In this document: positions 1-5,418 of the stretch, in pieces
Position numbering within the stretch: position 1 is the first letter of the stretch
Layout of the letters: the number at the start of each line of letters is the position of its first letter
Assembly (NCBI GenBank): GCA_947630525.1
Contig: CANRHW010000107.1
Coordinates: 1 to 5,625 of the forward strand
Source of the DNA: an uncultured Clostridia bacterium
Lineage (GTDB): Bacteria > Bacillota > Clostridia > UMGS1883
Direction of reading: 5' to 3'
Length of the DNA stretch: 5,625 bases
The notes under the pieces: model-generated
Databases searched by the model: none
Told to the model about the DNA's origin: nothing
What the model saw: the letters and a program-made list of their open reading frames with translations, nothing else
Made by a program: the position numbers and the translations under genes

Positions 1-1528
1 CAACGCCGTATTCCTCCATCATTTTGCGGTTGCCCGCAAGAACGGTCTCACCGTTGACAACGGCGCTTATGCCAAGTCCCTCTATTGCTTTGAAGTCGTT
101 CGCCTCGGGAATGGCCGCTCCATTTTTTTCGGCATATTCCGTTACCGCCAGTGAAAGCGGGTGGCCGGACAGGGCCTCGGCCGCGACCGCGAAGGGCAGG
201 TCGTTTTTGTCCATTGAAATTTCGGTCACCGCCGGCCGGCCAAGCGTCACGGTGCCGGTTTTGTCGAGGACTACCGCGTTTACGGAGCTGAGAGTTTCCA
301 GCGCTTCCGCCGATTTTATAAGAATACCGTTTTCGGCGCCCCTGCCGGTTGCGACCATGATCGCGGTAGGCGTTGCCAGCCCAAGTGCGCACGGACAGGA
401 GATAACCAGCACGGCAATGGCAAAGCGCAAGGCCGTCCCAATTTCGGCCCCGGCAATCATCCAAATTATGAAAGTCACGATGGAAATTGAAATGACCACC
501 GGAACGAAAATCCCGCTGACCCTGTCGGCCAGTTTGGAAATAGGAGCTTTTGAACTGCCGGCCTCCTCCACAAGCTTTATTATCTGAGAAAGCGTGGTGT
601 CGTTGCCGACTTTTTCCGCCCGCAGCTTGAAATAGCCGCCCGCGGCGACGGTAGCGCCGATTAGGCTGTCTCCGGCGGCCTTGAACACCGGTATGCTTTC
701 GCCGGTAATTGCCGATTCGTCCACGCTGCCGCTGCCCTCGATTATCGTTCCGTCAACGGCTATGCTTTCGCCGCCGCGGACGATTAAAATATCTCCGGGT
801 TCGACCTGACCGGTGGGCACGCGGAGCTCCTTGCCGTCTTTCAATATAACCGCCGTTTTGGGCGTGAGGCCGACGAGCTTTTCAATGGCGTCGCCGGTGT
901 GCCGCTTTGAGCGGGCCTCCAAGAATTTTCCGAGTGAAATAAGGGTCACTATCATTGCCGCTCCCTCAAAATACAGCTCGTGTAGGAAGTGCGGCGAACC
1001 GGTGAATATCCTTATCATGGCATAAAGACTGTATCCAACCGAAGCCGCCGCGCCCAGGGCAACCAGCGAGTCCATGTTGGGCGCGGCCTTGAACAGCGCC
1101 TTAAAGCCGTTTACAAAATACTTTCTGTTTATAATAAGCACCGGCGCCGTAAGAATGAGCTGTATGCCGCTCAAAATCATGGCGTTGTCTGTGGGCATGG
1201 GCAAATGCGCCATGTGCCCCATGGAAAAGTACATAAGCGCCGCAAGCAGGGTGAAAGAGACGATAAGCCGTTTTTTCATGGCCCTTGTTTCGTCGGCGGC
1301 GTTTTTTATCGGTGCGGTGCCCTCTGCATAGGCCCCATATCCGGCTCCCGTCACCGCCGAAATAATTTTTTCCTCCGAAAGCATCGCATCGTCGTAATCC
1401 ACGCTCATGGTGTTGCGCAAGAGGCTCACGGCCACTGTCCTCACGCCGCTCAGCTTGCCTACCACGTTTTCAATTCTGGCGCTGCAAGCGCTGCAGCTCA
1501 TGCCGGTAATGTCAAAATTTTTCCTCAT
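1..1528 (-). CDS. copA: Cu+-exporting P1B-type ATPase CopA, N-terminal part (C-terminus beyond left edge)
   Basis: Membrane ATPase that pumps monovalent copper (possibly also silver) out of the cytoplasm. I translated 509 residues. An N-terminal heavy-metal-associated domain (about 1-68) carries the copper site GMSCSACSARIE, with Cys12 and Cys15. Membrane helices follow from about residue 86, including the Met/His-rich MGHMAHLPMP turn typical of bacterial CopA. The actuator domain has TGES at 275-278. The transport helix has the copper-type SCPC motif (Cys378, Pro379, Cys380). The phosphorylated Asp is Asp422 in DKTGT. The nucleotide domain keeps Glu451, His456-Pro457 and the Gly484-x-Gly486 loop. 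The GDGxND hinge and last two helices are missing only because the window ends; the family is usually about 730-800 residues. The ATG at 1528 is the only sensible start: an in-frame TGA lies 12 bases upstream, and the next Met (codon 10) would cut into the metal-binding domain. GAGG lies 10 bases upstream. The family call is very secure; choosing CopA over a silver exporter rests on the single domain and CPC motif. Confidence 0.96.
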   Translation of the reverse strand, partial: MRKNFDITGMSCSACSARIENVVGKLSGVRTVAVSLLRNTMSVDYDDAMLSEEKIISAVTGAGYGAYAEGTAPIKNAADETRAMKKRLIVSFTLLAALMYFSMGHMAHLPMPTDNAMILSGIQLILTAPVLIINRKYFVNGFKALFKAAPNMDSLVALGAAASVGYSLYAMIRIFTGSPHFLHELYFEGAAMIVTLISLGKFLEARSKRHTGDAIEKLVGLTPKTAVILKDGKELRVPTGQVEPGDILIVRGGESIAVDGTIIEGSGSVDESAITGESIPVFKAAGDSLIGATVAAGGYFKLRAEKVGNDTTLSQIIKLVEEAGSSKAPISKLADRVSGIFVPVVISISIVTFIIWMIAGAEIGTALRFAIAVLVISCPCALGLATPTAIMVATGRGAENGILIKSAEALETLSSVNAVVLDKTGTVTLGRPAVTEISMDKNDLPFAVAAEALSGHPLSLAVTEYAEKNGAAIPEANDFKAIEGLGISAVVNGETVLAGNRKMMEEYGV

Positions 1529-1532
1529 ACTT

Positions 1533-1561
1533 ATTATACCTCATTTACATAATGTTGTCAA
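1533..1561 (-). promoter_or_regulatory. Perfect-consensus sigma-A promoter overlapping the copA ribosome-binding site
   Basis: On the minus strand, TTGACA (1561-1556) and TATAAT (1538-1533) are separated by exactly 17 bases, a full match to the vegetative promoter consensus. The predicted transcript start, about 7 bases past the -10 box, falls on or within the copA ATG (1528-1526). A transcript from here would have essentially no leader and would lack the GAGG Shine-Dalgarno site, which lies inside the promoter spacer. The hexamer match is seen directly; activity is inferred. Confidence 0.6.
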
Positions 1562-1597
1562 CGTATCCGCACGGTGTTTTTCAGCTTTGTAAGTTAT

Positions 1598-1626
1598 ATT
1601 ATACACAATAGCGGACAAAAAAACAA
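1598..1626 (-). promoter_or_regulatory. Candidate distal sigma-A promoter of copA
   Basis: On the minus strand, TTGTTT (1626-1621), a 17-base spacer and a perfect TATAAT (1603-1598) form a plausible promoter. Its transcript would start near 1591 and give a leader of about 63 nt containing the GAGG site 10 bases before the copA ATG. This would allow normal ribosome binding, unlike the stronger-looking promoter closer in. The -35 box matches consensus at only three positions. Confidence 0.5.
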
Positions 1627-1639
1627 GTAGGCACTTTTT

Positions 1640-1652
1640 TATACTGGGTATA
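1640..1652. promoter_or_regulatory. Short palindrome TATAC-N3-GTATA upstream of copA promoters, possible operator
   Basis: A perfect 5-bp inverted repeat with a 3-base centre (TATACTGGGTATA, plus strand) lies 14 bases upstream of the distal -35 box. Read on the copA strand it is TATACCCAGTATA. Its TACCC half loosely recalls the TACCC...GGGTA halves of known CsoR copper-repressor sites, but the G-rich core is missing. A regulator site is only a suggestion; A/T-rich palindromes of this size also occur by chance. Confidence 0.25.
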
Positions 1653-1681
1653 GAAAAATAAAGCACGTATTTTGTATAGAC

Positions 1682-1712
1682 AAAAGCCATATCCTCGCGG
1701 AGTATGGCTTTT
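1682..1712 (-). terminator. Rho-independent terminator of the DUF5684-rarA operon
   Basis: AAAAGCCATA (1682-1691) pairs perfectly with TATGGCTTTT (1703-1712), and a short CTC/GAG inner helix can extend the stem across a 2-base bulge. On the minus strand it begins 8 bases after the rarA stop codon, and its 3' arm ends in four Ts followed by GTCTAT. This is the expected position and form of an intrinsic terminator. The opposite strand also ends in TTTT, so it may work in both directions. Confidence 0.8.
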
Positions 1713-1719
1713 CCTCGTG

Positions 1720-3042
1720 TCACTTATGCTTTCTTTTCCAATCCTTTATCTGCTCCAGCCTTTCCTTGAACCGAATTTCAAGCCCCTGGTCGGTGGGCTG
1801 ATAATATTCCCGGCCCAGTAGGGAGTCCGGCAGGCACTGCATATTTGTCAGCTTGTCCTCTGTGTCGTGGGCATACTGGTACCCCTTGCCGTAATCAAGC
1901 TCCTTCATGAGCTTTGTGGGCGCGTTGCGGATTACAAGGGGGACGGGTTCGGCCAGCATTTCGAGGGCGTCCTTTTTTGCGCGGGCATAGCCGGCGTCTA
2001 GGGCGTTGGACTTTGGCGCAAGAGAAAGATATACCACCGCCTGTGCCAGATGCACCGTACACTCCGGCATCCCTATAAAATGGCAGGCCTGATAGGCGGC
2101 GACAGCCATTTCAAGGGCGCGAGGGTCGGCCAGGCCTACGTCCTCGCTGGCAAAGCGGGTCACCCTGCGCGCGACGTACAGCGGGTCCTCTCCGGCCTCC
2201 AACATCCTTGCAAGCCAATAAAGTGCCGCGTCAGGGTCGGAATTCCGCATGGACTTGTGCAGCGCTGAAATGAGATTGTAATGCTCCTCGCCGCTTTTGT
2301 CATAAAGCAGCGACTTCTTTGAGGTACACTGCTCCAAAGTTTCAGCGGTGACGGTGATCTTCCCATCCTCAGCATCGCCGTTCAGCACTACCATTTCAAG
2401 CGTTGAGAGTGCGCTGCGGGCATCGCCGTTGGCAAAAACCGCTATTTGCTCCAGCATTTCGGGAGCCATATCGACTTTAATGCCGCCAAAGCCCCGAGGG
2501 TCAGTGATCGCTCGCTTCAAAAGCATCACAAGTTCTTCGGTCTTTAGCGCCTGGAGCACAAAGACCTTGCACCTTGAAAGCAAAGCGCCGTTGACCTCAA
2601 ACGACGGATTTTCGGTCGTCGCGCCGATAAGTATTATGCTGCCCTTTTCCACAAAGGGGAGAAAAGCGTCCTGCTGAGCTTTGTTGAAGCGGTGTATCTC
2701 GTCGACGAATACAATGGTTTTTTCTCCGTAAAGCCGGTTTTTTTCGGCCTCCTGCATTACGCCGCGAATTTCCTTGATGCCGCTGGTCACCGCCGAAAAG
2801 TCAATAAAAGCCGCCTTTGTTTGGCCGGCGATTATGCGGGCCAAAGTGGTTTTGCCCACTCCCGGAGGCCCCCAGAATATCATCGACGACACGCTGTCGC
2901 TTTCGATAAGCCTGCGCAGCACCTTGCCCTCGCCCAAAAGGTGCGTTTGTCCCACAAACTCCGAAAGGCTGCCGGGCCTGAGCCGGGCAGCCAATGGTTG
3001 CGGATTGTTTTGTTCAAAAAACGTGGGTTGTTCCAATTTCAA
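1720..3042 (-). CDS. rarA: Replication-associated recombination protein A (AAA+ ATPase RarA/MgsA)
   Basis: Cytoplasmic AAA+ ATPase of the RarA/MgsA/WRNIP1 family, a relative of clamp-loader subunits that acts at stalled or damaged replication forks and single-strand-DNA ends. The 440 residues match the usual family length. Visible motifs are: the N-terminal PLAARLRP signature (16-23); Walker A GPPGVGKTT (58-66); Walker B VFVDEIH (111-117, Asp114/Glu115); sensor 1 GATTENPSF (140-148); the Ser-Arg pair with arginine finger Arg157; sensor 2 GDARSALSTLE (207-217). A C-terminal MgsA-type oligomerisation region contains YWLARMLEAGEDPLYVARR and DVGLADP. The start is TTG at 3042: an in-frame TGA is immediately upstream, and AAGG lies 6 bases before the TTG, so an upstream start is excluded. 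It follows the DUF5684 gene by 8 bases and ends at a strong hairpin terminator. All catalytic motifs are intact. The family call is secure. Confidence 0.97.
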   Translation of the reverse strand: MKLEQPTFFEQNNPQPLAARLRPGSLSEFVGQTHLLGEGKVLRRLIESDSVSSMIFWGPPGVGKTTLARIIAGQTKAAFIDFSAVTSGIKEIRGVMQEAEKNRLYGEKTIVFVDEIHRFNKAQQDAFLPFVEKGSIILIGATTENPSFEVNGALLSRCKVFVLQALKTEELVMLLKRAITDPRGFGGIKVDMAPEMLEQIAVFANGDARSALSTLEMVVLNGDAEDGKITVTAETLEQCTSKKSLLYDKSGEEHYNLISALHKSMRNSDPDAALYWLARMLEAGEDPLYVARRVTRFASEDVGLADPRALEMAVAAYQACHFIGMPECTVHLAQAVVYLSLAPKSNALDAGYARAKKDALEMLAEPVPLVIRNAPTKLMKELDYGKGYQYAHDTEDKLTNMQCLPDSLLGREYYQPTDQGLEIRFKERLEQIKDWKRKHK

Positions 3043-3048
3043 TCAACG

Positions 3049-3052
3049 CCTT
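3049..3052 (-). promoter_or_regulatory. rarA Shine-Dalgarno site embedded in the upstream stop codon
   Basis: On the minus strand TAAGG contains both the TAA stop of the DUF5684 gene (3053-3051) and AAGG (3052-3049), six bases before the rarA TTG. This fixes the rarA start and suggests that ribosomes finishing the first gene help start the second. Confidence 0.65.
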
Positions 3053-3683
3053 ACTCGGCAGCGCCAACGTATTTCGACTTGCCGAAAGCGAGTATAAGCA
3101 GGAATATAGTAGGCAGGAAAATCAGACCTACCGTGTATCCCGCGCCATGGCCAAAGGACTTGGCCAGATGGTAGGAGAACATAATGCTAAGTACTAAAAG
3201 CGCTATGAGTAATATGGATATTATGATAAGCATAATGCCGTCAACGATAGTTATATTTTCGACAAAAGTCTTTACAGCATTGGCGGCGGGGGAATTTACG
3301 CCGTTTTCAAGGTCGCTGCCCACGCGATTAACCGCGTTGTCGACAGCAGACTGAATTTCCTCCTCGGAAAGGTTCTGGCCATTGTTTAAAACATCATTAA
3401 GGCTTACGCCGGCTTCGTCGGTTATATTCACCATCATATTCGCTGTGTCGGATATATGCCTGACAATTATTGCTGTGGTCATAAAGTAAATCACCAGCGA
3501 AAGAACAAGCGTTATCCAGAAAAGGGACTTTTTCCAGAAAAGCTTAAACTCAACATAACCGTTGTAAAGTGGGATAATGGCCTTCCAGCCCTTTTCGCCG
3601 GCCTTTGTAAACAGCACCCACATAGATACAATACTTAAGACCATCACAACTAAAGCGGCGCAGTTGGATATTGTGTTGTACAT
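3051..3683 (-). CDS. DUF5684-like four-helix membrane protein with an acidic insert
   Basis: Integral membrane protein of unknown function, 210 residues from the chosen ATG. Predicted helices lie at about 6-27, 54-76, 147-170 and 182-202. Two conserved blocks resemble the DUF5684 family as I recall it: AGEKGWKAIIPLYN (28-41) just after helix 1, and LAKSFGHGAGYTVGLIFLP (173-191) leading into helix 4, followed by the terminal AFGKSKY. Between helices 2 and 3 is an acidic, Asn-rich soluble stretch of about 70 residues (78-145). Basic residues after helix 1 and before helix 4 put those loops inside the cell and the acidic segment outside. Start: TTG at 3689 is in frame, but it sits only 3 bases after AAAGGA, whereas ATG at 3683 is 9 bases away and is preferred. 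It is the first gene of an operon with rarA. Membrane nature is certain; the family name is a recognition call and the function is unknown. Confidence 0.85.
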   Translation of the reverse strand: MYNTISNCAALVVMVLSIVSMWVLFTKAGEKGWKAIIPLYNGYVEFKLFWKKSLFWITLVLSLVIYFMTTAIIVRHISDTANMMVNITDEAGVSLNDVLNNGQNLSEEEIQSAVDNAVNRVGSDLENGVNSPAANAVKTFVENITIVDGIMLIIISILLIALLVLSIMFSYHLAKSFGHGAGYTVGLIFLPTIFLLILAFGKSKYVGAAE

Positions 3684-3692
3684 TTTCAATCG

Positions 3693-3698
3693 TCCTTT
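3693..3698 (-). promoter_or_regulatory. Ribosome-binding site of the DUF5684 gene
   Basis: AAAGGA on the minus strand ends 9 bases before ATG 3683 and only 3 bases before the in-frame TTG at 3689. The spacing favours the ATG, making the product two residues shorter than the longest reading. Confidence 0.65.
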
Positions 3699-3725
3699 CT
3701 TATTTATTTTTAATTTTTCATATTA

Positions 3726-3754
3726 AATTTAACATATTGCCCAGTATATGTCAA
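3726..3754 (-). promoter_or_regulatory. Sigma-A promoter of the DUF5684-rarA operon
   Basis: On the minus strand a perfect TTGACA (3754-3749) and TAAATT (3731-3726) are 17 bases apart. The -10 box is preceded by TG plus one base, an extended -10 element that compensates for its 4/6 match. Transcription would start near 3719, giving a leader of about 35 nt. The spacer is occupied by an inverted repeat (3732-3751), so repression is possible. Confidence 0.7.
3732..3751. promoter_or_regulatory. Inverted repeat ACATAT-N8-ATATGT inside the operon promoter, possible operator
   Basis: Perfect 6-bp arms (3732-3737 and 3746-3751) flank an 8-base centre. The 20-bp element fills the spacer between -35 and -10 and overlaps the inner edge of the -35 box. 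A dimeric repressor bound here would block RNA polymerase. The repeat is plain in the sequence; the operator role is inferred from position. Confidence 0.35.
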
Positions 3755-3769
3755 CACTTTTACGTTTTT

Positions 3770-3786
3770 TGTAACCTAAATGTAAC
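3770..3786. promoter_or_regulatory. Tandem TGTAAC direct repeats with 11-bp period, possible response-regulator box
   Basis: TGTAAC occurs at 3770-3775 and 3781-3786, one helical turn apart. On the minus strand they read GTTACA-N5-GTTACA and end 15 bases upstream of the -35 box of the leftward promoter. OmpR/PhoB-family response regulators, including Gram-positive PhoP (TT-A/C-ACA type repeats), bind this kind of half-site array upstream of promoters. Only two copies are seen, and a specific regulator cannot be named. Confidence 0.35.
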
Positions 3787-3930
3787 ACTAATTTCGCCAA
3801 TAAATCGCCGTGGGGATGCCGGCGTGTGGCACGAAAAAGACAAAATACGACCGGCGGCAATTTTTGTCGCGCGGCCTGTTATTTTGTGCCAAAAGCAGCG
3901 GCGCGGCATAGTATGTAGAAGAAAGGTAAT
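3787..3930 (+). other. Upstream region of dpaA with hairpins and a weak sigma-K-like -10
   Basis: No gene is supported here. Two potential hairpins are visible: CGCCG (3806-3810) with CGGCG (3820-3824), and GCGGCAA (3854-3860) with TTGTCGC (3864-3870; 7 bp including one G-U pair, TTT loop). Neither is followed by a T-run, so neither looks like a terminator. spoVF genes in Bacillus are read by mother-cell sigma-K (-10 near CATAnnnTA). CATAGTATG at 3907-3915 fits all but the last base, but the -35 candidate (GTGCC, 3886-3890) is poor. Promoter identity is tentative. Confidence 0.3.
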
Positions 3931-3936
3931 GAAGGG

Positions 3937-3942
3937 AGGAGG
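3937..3942 (+). promoter_or_regulatory. dpaA Shine-Dalgarno AGGAGG, unusually far from the ATG
   Basis: A full-consensus AGGAGG (inside the purine run 3932-3944) ends 29 bases before the dpaA ATG, well beyond the usual 5-10. No ATG, GTG or TTG lies at a normal distance in any frame. A 5-bp hairpin between them (3944-3959) would shorten the effective gap to about 13 bases. Confidence 0.55.
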
Positions 3943-3943
3943 G

Positions 3944-3959
3944 AGCGGGATATTCCGCT
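3944..3959 (+). promoter_or_regulatory. Hairpin between Shine-Dalgarno and start codon of dpaA
   Basis: AGCGG (3944-3948) pairs perfectly with CCGCT (3955-3959) around a 6-base loop, GATATT, in which a G-U and an A-U pair could also form. It occupies most of the space between AGGAGG and the ATG. It may act as a structural spacer that brings the ribosome-binding site near the start codon; that role is inferred. Confidence 0.45.
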
Positions 3960-3971
3960 TCCGTAATATAT

Positions 3972-4805
3972 ATGACAGGCAAAATTTTAGTTATCGGCGG
4001 CGACGCCAGAATCGACAGGCTGTGCGCGTCAATGCAGAGAGACGGCCTCGAGGTGCGCCGCTATACTGAGGATATGGCGCTAAAGACCGCGCTCGGCGGG
4101 GCGGAAATAATCATACTTGGTTTGCCGGTATCGGCCGATGGCGAAACTGTCAACGCGCCGCAGCTGCTCCGGCCGATACTTATGAAGGACCTATTCCGCC
4201 TGATGAACGACCACCAGCTTTTGCTTGGCGGCAAGATAGGCGAAAAAGCCCGGACGCTTTTGGAGGTTTACGGCATACCGTACGTGGACTACCTTAAGCG
4301 GGAAGAATTTGAGATCGCTAACGCCATACCCACGGCCGAGGGCGCGGTGCAGCTCGCCATGGAGGAGTTGCCAATTACGCTCCACGGCGCCAACGCCATA
4401 GTTACCGGCTACGGCAGGATAGGAAAATATCTTTCAAAAATTCTTCGGGACCTGGGAGCGAGAACAACCGTTTTTGCCCGCAAGTCCTCGGATATGGCCC
4501 TCATAAGGTCCGCCGGACATGTAGCGGCTCCGTACAAGCTGCTGCCCGAGGCGGCCGCCTGCGCCGACGTGATATTCAACACCGTTCCCGCCAAGGTGAT
4601 AGACAAAAACGTGCTTGCGAATATGCGGGGCGGTCTTATAATTGATTTGGCCAGCGGAGGCGGCGGGGTGGATAACGACGCGGCGGGCGAGATAGGCGTA
4701 AGCGTCATCCGCGCCCTGAGCCTTCCGGGCAAAGTCGCCCCGATCACCGCCGGGGAAATAATCAAAGAAACTATATACAATATATTCCGGGAAGCTGGTG
4801 AATAA
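3972..4805 (+). CDS. dpaA: Dipicolinate synthase subunit A (SpoVFA)
   Basis: Subunit A of dipicolinate synthase, a sporulation enzyme that makes dipicolinic acid from the lysine-pathway intermediate in the mother cell; the product is moved into the forespore as its calcium chelate and gives heat resistance. The 277 residues are close to the usual length for SpoVFA. Domains: an N-terminal Rossmann-like unit beginning KILVIGGDAR (4-13), the conserved NAIPTAEGAVQLAME block (117-131), a second NAD(P)-binding Rossmann unit with GYGRIGK (146-152, GxGxxG), a FNTVPAKVI strand (202-210), IDLASGGGGVD (224-234), and the closing ALPGK-like ALSLPGKVAPITAGEII (248-264). The ATG at 3972 matches the family's N-terminus and no other usual start exists back to the in-frame TGA at 3930-3932. 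dpaB follows after 3 bases. Nothing in the protein is missing or odd; the distant ribosome-binding site is. Confidence 0.95.
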   Translation: MTGKILVIGGDARIDRLCASMQRDGLEVRRYTEDMALKTALGGAEIIILGLPVSADGETVNAPQLLRPILMKDLFRLMNDHQLLLGGKIGEKARTLLEVYGIPYVDYLKREEFEIANAIPTAEGAVQLAMEELPITLHGANAIVTGYGRIGKYLSKILRDLGARTTVFARKSSDMALIRSAGHVAAPYKLLPEAAACADVIFNTVPAKVIDKNVLANMRGGLIIDLASGGGGVDNDAAGEIGVSVIRALSLPGKVAPITAGEIIKETIYNIFREAGE

Positions 4806-4808
4806 TAA

Positions 4809-5387
4809 ATGGACCTGACCAAGATAAAGCTGGGCTTTGCCCTGACCGGATCCTTTTGTACCTTTCGCAAGGTTATAGATGAAATGCGCCGCATATCCAA
4901 CAGCGGCGTTGAGTTGGTGCCTCTGCTCAGTCCCTGCTCGGCCACTACCGACACCCGATTTGGCAAGGCGGCGGATTTTGTGGAGGAAATAGAGGACATT
5001 TGCCGCAAAAAGGCCATAACCACCATTGCCGGGGCGGAGCCCATCGGCCCTAAAAAGCTGCTGGACGCGCTCCTCATCGCCCCATGCACCGGCAATACGC
5101 TTGGCAAGCTGGCGGGCGGTATAACGGATACCTGCGTTACGATGGCCGCCAAAGCCGTGCTGCGCAACCGCCGGCCGGTAATCATTGCGCCGTCTACCAA
5201 TGACGCCCTTGGCGCCTCGGCTAAAAATATAGGACTGCTGCTCAACAGCAAAAATATATATTTCGTACCCTTTGCCCAGGATGACCCGATGAGCAAGACC
5301 GCCTCCATGGTCGCCAAATGGGACTTGATGCTCCCCGCCGTAGACGCGGCGCTGGAGGGCCGTCAGCTCCAACCCATAGTGATGTAA
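4809..5387 (+). CDS. dpaB: Dipicolinate synthase subunit B, flavoprotein fold (SpoVFB)
   Basis: Partner subunit of dipicolinate synthase, belonging to the flavoprotein (Dfp/UbiX-like) fold family and working with DpaA in the mother cell during late sporulation. The 192 residues match the usual size. Visible signatures are the N-terminal strand and loop LGFALTGSFCTF (8-19), LLSPCSATTDTRFG (39-52), the APCTGNTLGKLAGGITD segment (91-107), VIIAPSTNDAL (124-134, equivalent to the APAMN-type loop of Dfp proteins) and the family-typical NIGLLLNSKNIYFVPF block (140-155). The ATG at 4809 directly follows a tandem TAATAA, the first TAA being the dpaA stop. GGTGA about 7 bases upstream is a modest ribosome-binding site, so translation is probably coupled to dpaA. 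In Bacillus subtilis asd, dapG and dapA follow; here the unit appears to end at the downstream terminator. Confidence 0.95.
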   Translation: MDLTKIKLGFALTGSFCTFRKVIDEMRRISNSGVELVPLLSPCSATTDTRFGKAADFVEEIEDICRKKAITTIAGAEPIGPKKLLDALLIAPCTGNTLGKLAGGITDTCVTMAAKAVLRNRRPVIIAPSTNDALGASAKNIGLLLNSKNIYFVPFAQDDPMSKTASMVAKWDLMLPAVDAALEGRQLQPIVM

Positions 5388-5418
5388 GGTATGGGGCTGT
5401 AAAAAAATGGCGCAGACC

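Noticed and set aside
427..460. Possible loss of the SEHP glutamate in the CopA nucleotide domain (SGHP here, near 162-167) and an atypical DKTGTVT (near 250-265)
   Set aside because: The functionally important residues Glu451, His456, Gly484 and Gly486 and the phosphorylated Asp422 are all present, so these are ordinary family variations rather than signs of an inactive pump.
24..587. 187-codon plus-strand open frame at the left edge
   Set aside because: It is antisense to copA, whose motifs (TGES, CPC, DKTGT, HP) run straight through the region on the minus strand.
1519..1550. ATG-TAA start-stop and a 10-codon out-of-frame open frame overlapping the copA start, as a possible regulatory upstream ORF
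   Set aside because: No Shine-Dalgarno site precedes them; chance ATGs are common in such A/T-rich sequence.
1541..1723. 60-codon minus-strand open frame between rarA and copA
   Set aside because: It overlaps the rarA stop, runs through the terminator hairpin and both copA promoter candidates, and has no evident ribosome-binding site or family features.
3788..4069. Open frames in the divergent intergenic region (3671-4069 plus, 3788-3982 minus)
   Set aside because: They cross the operon promoter or the dpaA leader and start, have no suitable ribosome-binding sites and show no protein-like composition.
4409..5372. Two antisense open frames of about 300 codons opposite dpaA and dpaB (4409-5317 and 4434-5372, minus strand)
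   Set aside because: They overlap each other and lie opposite two clearly recognisable genes; low-complexity composition and no family features mark them as by-products of the sense codon pattern.
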